Of a stretch of DNA of 64,000 nucleotides, positions 7,635 to 15,331 are shown one piece after another. The notes below the pieces were generated by a model. That model searched no databases. It was not told the origin of the DNA and was given only the letters and a program-made list of their open reading frames with translations. The stretch is from JBFLYH01 sp964630235 (GTDB lineage: Bacteria; Oederibacteriota; JAAXVQ01; JAUVAV01): positions 1-64,000 of the forward strand of contig CAZVUO010000003.1 in assembly GCA_964630235.1 (NCBI GenBank), written 5' to 3'. Each line of letters begins with the position of its first letter. Position 1 is the stretch's first letter. The position numbers and the translations under genes are program-made.

Positions 7635-9353
7635 ATGCCACATGCTCCCCATCCGCCCAACGAAGCCCCGCGCCAAATCTTCGCCGATTACTTCACCGGC
7701 CTGCAAACGCGGGATGTTTCCGGCCAATCGGAGAACTGGCGCTACTACCACGGTGATAAAGTTCAGTGGAGCGGGGATCTCTACGTGGCGCCGGGCGCGG
7801 ACCGCAAGGAAACCGCCACGCCGTTCTATCCCCTGATCGGCCCCTACGACACCCTGGACTCTGACGTGCTCGAATACCATATCTTACTGGCCAAGCTGTC
7901 CGGCCTGGACGGGTTCCTGTGCGAGTACGCCACCGCGAAGGACCACGACGGCCAGGCGACCCTGCGCATGGCCGAGCTGGCCAACAAGTACGGGTTCCAG
8001 GTCGGCATCCACTGGGTGCCGGTCAACTTCACCACCCACATCACCGCGGACAACCGCGTGGACATGCTGGAGGCGGCCAAGCAAACCCTGCGGCAGGTGT
8101 TGCAGGAGGTGTACGGCCTTGCCGGCGCCCGGGTCAACGGACGGCCGCTGGTCCTGCTGTTCGGCGTGCGGGCCGCGGATTATCTGCCGACCGTGGTGCG
8201 CGACACGCATTTTTCCGCAAGCGAGGTAGCCGCCCTGCGGGAGGCGGCGCGGGAATTCCAGCCCCTGCTCCTCTCCCCGCACTTTCAGGCCGAGCTCGTC
8301 AACAGCGTGGATGGATTCTATCCCTGGGTCCTGCCGTTCGGCTCGCCGGTCCCGGCCGGCAGCCCCTATGACCGCATCGGCGATCTGGCCGCGCAAACCA
8401 ACCACTTGGGCCATTTCTATTCACACGCCCAAGCCGCGCTCCAGGACGGGCGCATCGGGATGTTTCTAGGCGGGGTCTGGCCGGGCTTCGACGACCACCG
8501 CGGCCGGGCGTGGGGCGAGGACCTGGCGCGGTGCGTGCCGCGCGAGGAAGGCCGCACGCTGCAGCGCACCTGGGACCTGGCCGTCCGCTCGGGCGCCGCG
8601 ACCATCCTGCAGGTCACCTGGAACGACTGGGTGGAATCCACGATCATCGAACCCAGCCGCGAGCTGGGCTACACGGAGCTCGAGGCCAACCAGCGCCGCA
8701 TTAGTGAGTGGAAACGGATCCCGCTTTTCCCGGCCAGCCTGCGCTGGCCGCTCCGGCTGTTCCAGTGCCGCCGCGAAATCCGGTGGCTCGAACGGCTCGG
8801 ATGGTCGGGCCGGCTGGGCTCCTGGGCGGACCAACTGGCCATGGCCTTGAGCCAGCATCCCGGCGAAATGGTGGAAGCCAACCTGGCTTCCCTGGAATCC
8901 CACGTGGCGGAAGCGCGATCCCGCATGGCCAAACGCGACCTCCATCTGTCCTGGCCGCCCGAAACACCCGATGCCGGGCTAGAGCTTTCCGCCTCCTCAT
9001 CCGGATCCCCGCGGTCCCTGGCTTTCCGGCCGCAGGCGGACGCTCTGCCCTGGCGGCGGGGACGAGGTCTGACCGGCCGCCTGCGCCTGACCTTTTTCGA
9101 CGACACCCTTCAGTTCCTGCGCGTGCTCCAAATCTGGCCCGGCGAGGAAGGCCTGGAACTGGCGCGTTTCCGGAAAACCGGCACGCAAACCTGGCGCACC
9201 GTGGAACTGGACATCGGCCCGCTCTTTTGGGATGATACCATGGAACCCGGTTTGGAAATCCTGCTGCAGGCTTCCGAGGAAAACGAGGACGTGCGTCTTA
9301 AAGCCGCGCATCTGGATCTGGAAATATTCAACCTCGAGGGGGGCAAGGAATGA
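7635..9353 (+). CDS. GH99/GH71-like glycoside hydrolase family protein
   Basis: 572 aa with no signal peptide. The N-terminal two thirds resemble the GH99/GH71-like (beta/alpha)8 group: PLIGPYDTLDSDVLEYHILL followed by LAKLSGLDGFLCEYA, then MAELANKYGFQVGIHW, GMFLGGVWPGFDD, and the TWNDWVESTIIEPS block that corresponds to the family's W-N-E/D-W...EP motif. Related proteins act on mannose-type or other cell-surface polysaccharides; the substrate here is unknown. The last 150 residues look like a separate beta-rich, possibly carbohydrate-binding domain (LRLTFFDDTLQFLRVLQIW). The stop overlaps the next gene by ATGA. A cytoplasmic location or a non-classical export route is implied by the missing signal peptide. 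Confidence 0.7.
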   Translation: MPHAPHPPNEAPRQIFADYFTGLQTRDVSGQSENWRYYHGDKVQWSGDLYVAPGADRKETATPFYPLIGPYDTLDSDVLEYHILLAKLSGLDGFLCEYATAKDHDGQATLRMAELANKYGFQVGIHWVPVNFTTHITADNRVDMLEAAKQTLRQVLQEVYGLAGARVNGRPLVLLFGVRAADYLPTVVRDTHFSASEVAALREAAREFQPLLLSPHFQAELVNSVDGFYPWVLPFGSPVPAGSPYDRIGDLAAQTNHLGHFYSHAQAALQDGRIGMFLGGVWPGFDDHRGRAWGEDLARCVPREEGRTLQRTWDLAVRSGAATILQVTWNDWVESTIIEPSRELGYTELEANQRRISEWKRIPLFPASLRWPLRLFQCRREIRWLERLGWSGRLGSWADQLAMALSQHPGEMVEANLASLESHVAEARSRMAKRDLHLSWPPETPDAGLELSASSSGSPRSLAFRPQADALPWRRGRGLTGRLRLTFFDDTLQFLRVLQIWPGEEGLELARFRKTGTQTWRTVELDIGPLFWDDTMEPGLEILLQASEENEDVRLKAAHLDLEIFNLEGGKE

Positions 9354-10150
9354 TCCGCGCGCCTTGGAGCGACCATCCGTCCCGATGGCGCCGTTGGTTC
9401 GCGTCCCTGTTAGCCGCCGGCGCGGCGCTGGCCGCGGCGTGGCTTCCGGCGGACTGCCGCGCGGTTCGCATGGAAACCGTCATCCTGGACCTGCAGATCG
9501 AGGAAACCCACCAGCAGAACACCATGGTGCTGGAGTTCCAGCCCGACCACACGGTCGTCACTTATTTCAACGAGTTTGGCGACAAAGAAGTCGCCTACTA
9601 CGCCCCCCCGCACCGGCTGCTGCGGGCCATGTACTACAACCCGGACAGACGCCTGACCTCCCAGACCATTTATCACTACCAACAGAAGTACCTGGAAATG
9701 AAGGGCGACCTGAACATGCATTACCCGCTGGAAGGGGACACTTTCGACAACAGCGGATCCCTCTTCTACCTTTTTTCCGTCTTTCACCCGGAACCCGAGG
9801 GGAAAATCCTGTTCAAGCTGGTGCAGAGCAACCTCAGCCGCATCCAGGATCCGCTGCTGCGCTTTCTAATCGCGCAACTGGTGGGCCCGGTGCCCATGGC
9901 CCTCAAACATGTGAAGACCGAAACGCCAGCCGCGCCCGCGGCGCAAACGCCCGCCTATTGCTACGAGCTGGGAATTGCCGATGGACGTCTGGCCCCTTTC
10001 TGGCCTTATAAATATTATTTTTGGTACGACACTGAACTGCACAAACTGGTGCAGCATACCGGATATACCACGGACAAAAAACTGGCGACCTATCGGGTGG
10101 TGGATTCGTACGAGTGGGATAAACCAGAACCTGAACTGCCGACCTTGTGA
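9350..10150 (+). CDS. Secreted or membrane-anchored protein of unknown function, coupled to the GH99-like gene
   Basis: 266 aa, starting inside the stop of the glycosidase-like gene (ATGA). Residues 16-37 form a signal peptide or N-terminal anchor (WFASLLAAGAALAAAWLP) after a basic arginine-rich stretch. The mature region is beta-rich and aromatic (TVVTYFNEFGDKEVAYYAPP, YYFWYDTELHKLVQHTGYTT). It reads like a periplasmic DUF of the 'converts to string of strands' type, but no family is recognised with certainty. Translational coupling suggests it works with the GH99-like enzyme, perhaps on the same polysaccharide. A perfect hairpin begins at its stop codon. Confidence 0.65.
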   Translation: MIRAPWSDHPSRWRRWFASLLAAGAALAAAWLPADCRAVRMETVILDLQIEETHQQNTMVLEFQPDHTVVTYFNEFGDKEVAYYAPPHRLLRAMYYNPDRRLTSQTIYHYQQKYLEMKGDLNMHYPLEGDTFDNSGSLFYLFSVFHPEPEGKILFKLVQSNLSRIQDPLLRFLIAQLVGPVPMALKHVKTETPAAPAAQTPAYCYELGIADGRLAPFWPYKYYFWYDTELHKLVQHTGYTTDKKLATYRVVDSYEWDKPEPELPTL

Positions 10151-10176
10151 ACATCCTGCGCCGCAGGATGTTCACA
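10146..10176. terminator. Perfect 15-bp hairpin at the end of the GH99-like operon
   Basis: TGTGAACATCCTGCG and its exact complement are separated by one base, and the stop codon lies inside the left arm. There is no T-run, so an intrinsic terminator is uncertain; it could also protect the 3' end of either convergent transcript. Downstream bases (10177-10207) are a degenerate GAGCAATTGAGCAAATGG repeat. Confidence 0.45.
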
Positions 10177-10207
10177 GAGCAATTGAGCAAATGGAAAATT
10201 GAGCAAT

Positions 10208-10825
10208 TTAAGGCATTACTTTTCCTGGCAGCGGCGCACCCCACAGCCCCGCCCGTTCCGCCTGCGCCTGGGACTGGGCCTGCCGCACTTCTTTTAAATT
10301 TTTAAAAACCGGCTGGTCGGCCGCCAGCGCGTAACCCTGCCGCACCAGGGCGCTGTTCACGAACAATCCATCCGAGGCGCGGTAGAGCAGAGCCAGCCGC
10401 GGCTCGGCCGCGGCGTCGGATTCAATAAATACCACCCGGACGCGCCGCCCCTTCAGCAAGCCCTCTAGAAACGCACGCGCCCGCTGATTCCAGTCGCGCT
10501 GGTCCGCGGGCTGGCGCGGATCCCCGGAGCCCAGGGTTTGGGCGCAACCCGTGTCGCCCAGTTGGCAGACCAACAGTTCCTGTTCCTCCCGACGGCCGGG
10601 CGCCTCCGGTTCGATCTCACTGCCCGCCCGCTGCACACCTGCCAGCCGGACGCGGCTGGTCTGGCCGCCCGCCTGGAGCACGAGCACGTTCGCATCCTCC
10701 ACGGCCGCCACTTCGGCCATGCGGAAGTCCCGGGGCTCGGGCGATGGACCGTTCCCCGCGGCCCAGGCCAATCCCGCCAGGCTCAATAATCCGGTTATTC
10801 CCAGGCAATAGTATCTGGCGGCCAT
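10208..10825 (-). CDS. Secreted thermonuclease (SNase)-fold protein, catalytically degenerate
   Basis: 205 aa with a signal peptide at about 1-23 (CLGITGLLSLAGLAWAAG). The fold is that of staphylococcal-nuclease/thermonuclease proteins: VEDANVLVLQ, SRVRLAGVQ, FLEGLLKGRRVRVVF, LFVNSALVRQGYA and the C-terminal helix ending GLWG. Aligned to SNase, Arg35 is kept (Arg60), and an Arg before LALLY may match Arg87. Metal-binding Asp21 is Asn46, Asp40 is Gln65 and Glu43 is Gly68. Nuclease activity is therefore unlikely; a nucleic-acid or peptide binding role is possible. It also has an insertion (GRREEQELLVCQLGDTGC) with two Cys. It is convergent with the GH99-like operon. Confidence 0.7.
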   Translation of the reverse strand: MAARYYCLGITGLLSLAGLAWAAGNGPSPEPRDFRMAEVAAVEDANVLVLQAGGQTSRVRLAGVQRAGSEIEPEAPGRREEQELLVCQLGDTGCAQTLGSGDPRQPADQRDWNQRARAFLEGLLKGRRVRVVFIESDAAAEPRLALLYRASDGLFVNSALVRQGYALAADQPVFKNLKEVRQAQSQAQAERAGLWGAPLPGKVMP

Positions 10826-10901
10826 CTGAAACGCCTTTCAGCGGGAACCCCGTTCCCGGCCCGCGCGTCTAAGATATAGGCTTTCTTCCAGGAGGGCGCG
10901 C

Positions 10902-11069
10902 ATGCCCCTTGCCATCGCCAGAACGAAACCGAAAGAGGTGAGCAACCCCATGGTCACGCTCTCCGACCCCGCGGCATCCAAAAAAGTGGAACTCCCCGAT
11001 TCCCTTCTGCTGGCCGCCCTGATTGCGGCCAGTTTGCTGACCCTGCTGTGGCTGATCTTCGCGCGGTAG
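10902..11069 (+). CDS. 55-aa single-pass membrane miniprotein
   Basis: An ATG preceded at ideal spacing (6 bases) by AGGAGG opens a 55-codon frame: a polar N-terminal half of about 34 residues and one hydrophobic helix (LLLAALIAASLLTLLWLIFA) just before the final Arg and stop. The strong ribosome site and the TM helix argue for a real gene despite its size. No family is recognised. It is transcribed away from the nuclease-fold gene (76 bp apart) and toward the GyrI-like gene (13 bp apart). Confidence 0.6.
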   Translation: MPLAIARTKPKEVSNPMVTLSDPAASKKVELPDSLLLAALIAASLLTLLWLIFAR

Positions 11070-11082
11070 GTCCCGCTGCCCG

Positions 11083-11709
11083 CTAGGGCGTCCCGGACGT
11101 TGGCGTGACCGGAGCCGGCTGACCCGCGAGCGTGGGCTTTAAATAATATTCTTCCAGCCAGTTGGTGCCCGCTTCCACCGGCGTTACATAAACGATCAGC
11201 TTATTCGGCCGGTCATAGATCTCCATCACCGGATTTTTATCATATCCACGCTCCGCCCGTTTTCGATCCAGCGCCGGATAGACTTTGGTAATCCCAAACA
11301 GGGCGGACAAACGCGTCCGGTATGGAATAATGGCTTTGATGCAGACCTGGCGCGGGAATGTTTTGACCAGGTACATCCGGGACAGATCGGGAAGCCGGGA
11401 GAAGTCCGTCTCCTCGATGATCTGGCCGGCGATGAAGCGCAGCCTGCCGCGGCTGACTTCCAGGGGATGGTCAAAATACAGGCCGAATCCCTTGGACGTT
11501 TTGATCCCCTGCTGCTTGAGCCATTCGGCCATGCGGTCCGTGTAGCCGCCGGCCTGCTGGTACTCGCCTTCGATTTTTTCAAAGATCAGCTGATAGGGTC
11601 CTGCCGGTTTCTCCATGAACACCGGCTGGTCGAACCACCCGGCCAGGACCAGCGCTCCAGCGATCCCCAGCCCCAGCAAAACCAGGGTGCCCACGATAAG
11701 CTTCCACAT
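11083..11709 (-). CDS. Membrane-anchored GyrI-like domain protein
   Basis: 208 aa. One N-terminal TM helix at 3-25 (LIVGTLVLLGLGIAGALVLA). The domain at about 38-190 fits the GyrI-like small-molecule-binding fold: AGPYQLIFEKIEGEYQQ, then GIKTSKGFGLYFDHP, LRFIAGQIIEE, and the second half beginning YLVKTFPRQVCIKAIIPYR with a final strand KLIVYVTPVEA. Stand-alone GyrI-like proteins bind ligands or drugs; membrane-anchored forms resemble the layout of the ER protein TEX264. AAGGAGA lies 5 bases before the ATG. The C-terminal PAPVTPTSGTP is disordered. Function beyond ligand binding is unknown. Confidence 0.65.
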   Translation of the reverse strand: MWKLIVGTLVLLGLGIAGALVLAGWFDQPVFMEKPAGPYQLIFEKIEGEYQQAGGYTDRMAEWLKQQGIKTSKGFGLYFDHPLEVSRGRLRFIAGQIIEETDFSRLPDLSRMYLVKTFPRQVCIKAIIPYRTRLSALFGITKVYPALDRKRAERGYDKNPVMEIYDRPNKLIVYVTPVEAGTNWLEEYYLKPTLAGQPAPVTPTSGTP

Positions 11710-11856
11710 ATAAATCTCCTTAACGAAATTGGACGTCGGTTTTCCCGCGCTCCCGAACGGTTGGATCTCAATGTTCTTTTACATGCTCGTTCGTCACCCC
11801 AGCATGCTTGTAGCCGTGGTCCAGGAAAACTTTTTAAAATCAAACCCTGTGGTTCC

Positions 11857-11876
11857 CCCCGGGCTAAAGCCCGGGG
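11857..11876. repeat. CCGG-rich dispersed palindrome, copy 3
   Basis: CCCCGGGCTAAAGCCCGGGG, the same family as 2484-2503 and 2540-2559, over 9 kb away from them. Confidence 0.7.
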
Positions 11877-11911
11877 CACCAAAATCAATACGGGCGAAGT
11901 CTCATGATGCA

Positions 11912-12083
11912 GTCATTGCGAGGCTCCCCGAGCTTGTCGAGGGGAGACGCGGCAATCTCGTTTCGCTGAGCAAGGGCGAGATTGCTTCGCTCCCTCCGGT
12001 CGCCCCCACCGGTTGACTGTGGGACGACCTCCGGTCGCCCCCACCGGTTCACTATGGGACGACCTCCGGTCGCTCGCAATGAC
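11912..12083. repeat. MITE-like element with perfect 11-bp inverted ends
   Basis: Bounded by GTCATTGCGAG (11912-11922) and its exact complement CTCGCAATGAC (12073-12083). Inside are three copies of a 35-bp tandem unit beginning CCTCCGGTCG at 11993, 12028 and 12063 (the last truncated by the right end). The ATTGCGAG...CTCGCAATGAC form is a widespread type of bacterial intergenic repeat. No coding capacity and no clear target-site duplication was seen. Confidence 0.65.
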
Positions 12084-12190
12084 CCGTTGATGAGAGCTCC
12101 GGGTTCGACTTCGCCCTCTCACATTCAGCCCGGGGGGGCCCTAGGCTGTGGCTGGATTCCGGCTACAAGCTTGCCGGAATGACGATCACC
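12084..12190. repeat. ATTCCGG-type dispersed inverted repeat
   Basis: Contains TGGATTCCGGC followed after about 9 bases by GCCGGAATGAC. This is a common style of intergenic palindrome adjoining the MITE-like element. A second word pair (CCGGGTTCGACTTCG, GCCCGGGGGGGCC) lies to its left. Confidence 0.45.
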
Positions 12191-12242
12191 TTACAATACC
12201 CTTGCGGCAAAGTCCTCGAGAGGAGTAAATTGCGCCGCTTGC

Positions 12243-13055
12243 TTAAAACAATCCCTTCAATGACAACGGGATCTGCACTTTTCCATATTCGCTGTCCGCC
12301 GACGCATCCCCCTCGAAACTGCTGTTGATTTTTTGGCCGCTCAGCACGCGGGCGGCCACGGCCGCGGTTTTGATCAGGCTGTCACCCAATTTCAACCGCA
12401 CCGTGGCCGACTGTTGGGGCTTGATCGGCACGGCTTCCGCCAGGGAAACCAGGGAATACGACGTTTGGTCCAGCTTGACTTTGGCCTGCAGGGTTTGCAG
12501 GGTCAGGGGAAAGGTATTGAGGTTCTCGAACTTAAAGGACAGGCCCACGGCGTTGTTCTGCAGCAGTGAGAATCCGGCGAATGAAACACGCGGCAGGCGC
12601 GGGACCGGCAGGTCCACGCCCAGGCTGAACGGCACGGTCAGCAAGGACAACTGTCCGCCCGGCGTCAGGCGGCCCTGGAAGTCCACCCGCATTTGGGATG
12701 TGGAGGTCAGTTCGCCCGCCACGGCCAGAAGTTCCTTGAATCCTACCCGGAAAGGCACGTCCAGCACCGTCTCCGCGCCCGCGCCCAGCGCCGGCAGATT
12801 GGCCAGCACGCCGTCGGCGAACGCGTGGCCGTTGATCTGAACGCCGAACGCGAGCTTCTCCAGCGGCAGAGGAAGCAGCAGCTGATTCACGACCGCGAGT
12901 TTGGCCAGGAATTCCACGTGGGTGGGAGAAATGGATACCGGCCGCACGGACTGCACCGAAACCCTCGGCGGCTGCATGAGTTCGCCCAGGGTCGCGCAAC
13001 CGCCTGAAACCAGCAATATGAAAACCGCACCCGCGCTTTTCCATGATGTTTGCAT
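12243..13055 (-). CDS. LEA14-like (WHy domain) lipoprotein
   Basis: 270 aa from ATG 13055-13053, chosen because GGAGG lies 5 bases upstream and a lipoprotein signal follows at once: FILLVSGGC with Cys20. A longer frame upstream overlaps the divergent LamG gene and lacks coding character. The mature protein has two water-stress/hypersensitive-response (WHy, LEA14) type beta-sandwich halves. The first is VEFLAKLAVVNQLLLPLPLEKLAFGVQ (given here as two parts: VEFLAKLAVVNQ and LEKLAFGVQ). The second starts GLSFKFENLNTFPLTL. Periplasmic lipid-anchored LEA14-like proteins are usually linked to stress or envelope maintenance; that role is inferred. A promoter with TACAAT lies upstream. Confidence 0.72.
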   Translation of the reverse strand: MQTSWKSAGAVFILLVSGGCATLGELMQPPRVSVQSVRPVSISPTHVEFLAKLAVVNQLLLPLPLEKLAFGVQINGHAFADGVLANLPALGAGAETVLDVPFRVGFKELLAVAGELTSTSQMRVDFQGRLTPGGQLSLLTVPFSLGVDLPVPRLPRVSFAGFSLLQNNAVGLSFKFENLNTFPLTLQTLQAKVKLDQTSYSLVSLAEAVPIKPQQSATVRLKLGDSLIKTAAVAARVLSGQKINSSFEGDASADSEYGKVQIPLSLKGLF

Positions 13056-13095
13056 GCCTGCCTCCGCTTTCCCGAAAATGATAAACAAACAGGTT

Positions 13096-13124
13096 ATTGT
13101 AGCCCAAAGCGCCGCGCCCGGCAA
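13096..13124 (-). promoter_or_regulatory. Sigma70-type promoter for the LEA14-like gene
   Basis: Minus strand TTGCCG (13124-13119), 17-base spacer, TACAAT (13101-13096), about 40 bases before the chosen ATG. It also supports that start over the longer frame. Confidence 0.55.
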
Positions 13125-13153
13125 CCCGGGAAAAGGCGCGGGCCACGACGCGC

Positions 13154-13182
13154 TGGCCACTGCCGCGTCTTTTTGATATACT
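13154..13182 (+). promoter_or_regulatory. Promoter abutting the LamG gene, possibly leaderless
   Basis: TGGCCA (13154-13159, weak), 17-base spacer, TATACT (13177-13182). The -10 ends only 6 bases before the ATG, so transcription would begin at or next to the start codon. This agrees with the absence of any Shine-Dalgarno sequence there. Confidence 0.45.
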
Positions 13183-13188
13183 CGAAAC

Positions 13189-14541
13189 ATGCGCAAACCC
13201 GCTTTCCGCAGGCTTTCGGTTTCCCTTCTCGGCTTGTGCGTCTGGTGCCTCTCGGCTTCCGCCGCGAACGCGGACCGCGTGACCAACGGGTTGGTCGCGC
13301 TGTACACGCTGGAAGAAGGGTCCGGCGTCACGGTGCACGACGTCTCCGGCGTGTCCCCGGCGCTGGACATCCTCAATAACACGCCCACGGCCACGACCTG
13401 GATCACCGGCGGGGTGCGGGTGAACACCACCACCGTGTTCGCTTCCCCCGGCGCGGCGTCGAAGATCATCTCCGCGTGCATGGCCACGGACCAGATCACG
13501 GTGGAAGCTTGGGTCAGGCCCGCGAACCTTACCCAGGCAGGCCCGGCGCGCATCCTCACCCTGTCCCTGGACGGAAGCTACCGCAATTTCACCCTGGGTC
13601 AAAGCCAGGATACCCTGGTGTGGCGGCTGCGCACGTCCACCTCCACGCTCAATGGATCGCCGTATTTATACACGACCGCGAACGCCATCACCACCGGCCT
13701 GCATCATGTGGCCGCCACCTTCGACGCCGCGGGGCGGTTGGACATTTATATTGACGGCATCTCCAACACCCATGCCAGCAAAACCGGTGACCTGTCAACC
13801 TGGGACACCAGTTACGCGTTCGCTTTGGCCAACGAACTTTCGTGGGATGACCGCGCCTGGGTGGGAGACATTTACCTGGCCGCGGTCTACAGCCGGGCGC
13901 TGTCAGCCGCTGAAATCCAGCAGAATTTTCTGGCCGGGTCCGATCCGCCCACGCCGACACCCACTCACACCGGAACGCGGACCGCCACCCGGACCATTAC
14001 CCTGACCCGCACCCATTCGCCGACCGGCACGCCCACGCACACGCCCACGGCGACCCCCACGCCTCCGGGCACTTCCACGTACACGCCCACGGCCAGCCGC
14101 ACCCGCACGCCCGTGCCCTCGGCGACCTTCACGCCCACCCCCACGGCCACGTTCTCTCCGACCACCACGATCAGCCCCACCCTGACCCCGACCGGAACCC
14201 CCACGGCGTTCCTCTCCCGGACCCCGTCGCCCACGCCCCGGGCTTTTATTTCGGATGAACCGGTGATCGCCTTTCCCCAGCCAGCCACCGGCGCGGTCCT
14301 CTACTTCCATTACCGCATGCCCTCGGCCGGCGCCGCGACCATCGAGATTTACAATGTGACGGGGGAACGGGTCAAGACGCTGCGCCAGGAGCATGCCCAG
14401 GCAGGGCTCGGCCGCGCACACTGGCTGCTGGATAAAACGGCTCCGGGAGTTTACATTTATACCCTGCGCCTGGACCTGGCGACCGGCGAGACCAGGCGCC
14501 TGCCCCCCAAAAAAGCCGTGATCGTCCAATTGAAACGGTAG
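13189..14541 (+). CDS. Secreted LamG (concanavalin-like) protein with Thr/Pro linker and FlgD-like C-terminal domain
   Basis: 450 aa. The signal peptide is about 1-26 (SVSLLGLCVWCLSASAANA). Residues 30-250 form a LamG/jellyroll lectin-like domain: LVALYTLEEGSG, VEAWVRPANL, HHVAATFDAAGRLDIYIDG and YSRALSAAEIQQNFLAG. Residues 252-345 are a Thr/Pro/Ser-rich low-complexity linker (TPTHT, TPTPT repeats), likely extended and possibly glycosylated. The last 95 residues carry a FlgD-like Ig domain (ATIEIYNVTGERVKTLR, GVYIYTLRLD). This matches the cargo pattern of type IX-like secretion and fits with the PorV-type proteins in the same region. Binding of a cell-surface glycan is the likely role. It has no ribosome-binding site. 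Confidence 0.78.
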   Translation: MRKPAFRRLSVSLLGLCVWCLSASAANADRVTNGLVALYTLEEGSGVTVHDVSGVSPALDILNNTPTATTWITGGVRVNTTTVFASPGAASKIISACMATDQITVEAWVRPANLTQAGPARILTLSLDGSYRNFTLGQSQDTLVWRLRTSTSTLNGSPYLYTTANAITTGLHHVAATFDAAGRLDIYIDGISNTHASKTGDLSTWDTSYAFALANELSWDDRAWVGDIYLAAVYSRALSAAEIQQNFLAGSDPPTPTPTHTGTRTATRTITLTRTHSPTGTPTHTPTATPTPPGTSTYTPTASRTRTPVPSATFTPTPTATFSPTTTISPTLTPTGTPTAFLSRTPSPTPRAFISDEPVIAFPQPATGAVLYFHYRMPSAGAATIEIYNVTGERVKTLRQEHAQAGLGRAHWLLDKTAPGVYIYTLRLDLATGETRRLPPKKAVIVQLKR

Positions 14542-14563
14542 CGGCGCTCAGGAAATCATCCAC

Positions 14564-15004
14564 CTAGAGATTGTTAAGCAGGAAACCGCCGGCGAGGCCG
14601 GTCTTGACGAGATACAGGCAGTAACTGGCTTCGTAAGGATCCGCGAGCGCATCGGCGTTGGCGAAGGCCTTGGCGAGGGGCCGCTGATCCGGGATCCGTT
14701 CGTTGACGATGAAAAGCAGGGGCAGTTTGGGGAACTTCTTGCGCAGGATTTCCGCCAGATAGAGGGCGGAACGCTGCATGGTGGCGCCTCCGGCCGTCGA
14801 ATGCTCCAGCGGTACGTCGGTCGAGGTGGACAGATTGACCAGCGCCAGATCCAGCAAGGTTTCCAGATTCGCGATGTCCAGGGCCGCCGCCAGGTCCTGC
14901 GCGGGCAGCACATGATACTCCTGGGTCTTCAGCAAATAGACCAGGCTCTTTAACCCGGCGTGGGATTCGTCGAAACATAAAATGCGCGCCGGACCCTTGT
15001 GCAT
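14564..15004 (-). CDS. Receiver-like domain protein lacking the phospho-acceptor Asp
   Basis: 146 aa with GGGAGGGAG before the ATG. It has the CheY-like alternation: ILCFDE (acidic pair D12/E13), LKSLVYLLKTQEYHVLPA, LDLALVNLS in strand 3, and PLLFIVNE near strand 5. The usual phospho-accepting Asp at the end of strand 3 is Asn57, and the conserved Lys after strand 5 is not evident. This is a pseudo-receiver that should not be phosphorylated in the normal way and has no output domain. It may be a phosphorylation-independent adaptor. It is convergent with the LamG gene with 22 bp between stops. Confidence 0.6.
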   Translation of the reverse strand: MHKGPARILCFDESHAGLKSLVYLLKTQEYHVLPAQDLAAALDIANLETLLDLALVNLSTSTDVPLEHSTAGGATMQRSALYLAEILRKKFPKLPLLFIVNERIPDQRPLAKAFANADALADPYEASYCLYLVKTGLAGGFLLNNL

Positions 15005-15331
15005 AGGCTCCCTCCCAAAAAGAGATCCACTCTATTTTACTCCGTCACGCGTCGTCCGCCAACCGCAATTCAAACCGCCGGCCCGGATACTGCGCGAACC
15101 CATCCAGGTTCCAGTGGCGGATCCTCCCCGGGAACGCCCTTCTCAAAGGAACTGACCCATGCGCATCGGCACATGTCCTTTTATTTGTACACACGCGTTC
15201 CGATAAAAATCCCATCGCCACGGCGGGCCTTATAAACGAGTTTTAATTCAAATGTATAATCAAATTAACTGTTTGCGCGATTGCCCATATTATTGTATGC
15301 TGGTTTTTATCAAATCCCCACAGGCGGTCTG
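15005..15331. other. Spacer upstream of the Cys-rich miniprotein pair
   Basis: 327 bases with no gene of supportable quality. A TATAAT stands at 15255-15260 in an AT-rich stretch about 70 bases before the first miniprotein, but no matching -35 box was found. Confidence 0.4.

Larger units (their letters stand above)
11710..12242. other. Gene-free spacer packed with dispersed repeats
   Basis: About 530 bases with no credible gene. From left to right it holds a CCGG palindrome, a 172-bp element with 11-bp inverted termini and an internal 35-bp tandem repeat, and an ATTCCGGC-type inverted repeat. The short frames crossing it are built from the repeats and carry no coding signal. Confidence 0.6.

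Noticed and set aside
11900..12190. CRISPR array
   Set aside because: The 35-bp period includes almost no variable spacer, only three units occur, and no cas gene is present.
12243..13559. 438-codon version of the LEA14-like gene
   Set aside because: The extra N-terminal 168 codons overlap the divergent LamG gene and lack coding character; the internal ATG at 13055 has GGAGG, a lipoprotein signal and an upstream promoter.
13189..14541. S-layer or mucin-like protein assignment for the Thr/Pro-rich gene
   Set aside because: The Thr/Pro stretch is only a linker between a LamG domain and a FlgD-like domain; no SLH domain is present.
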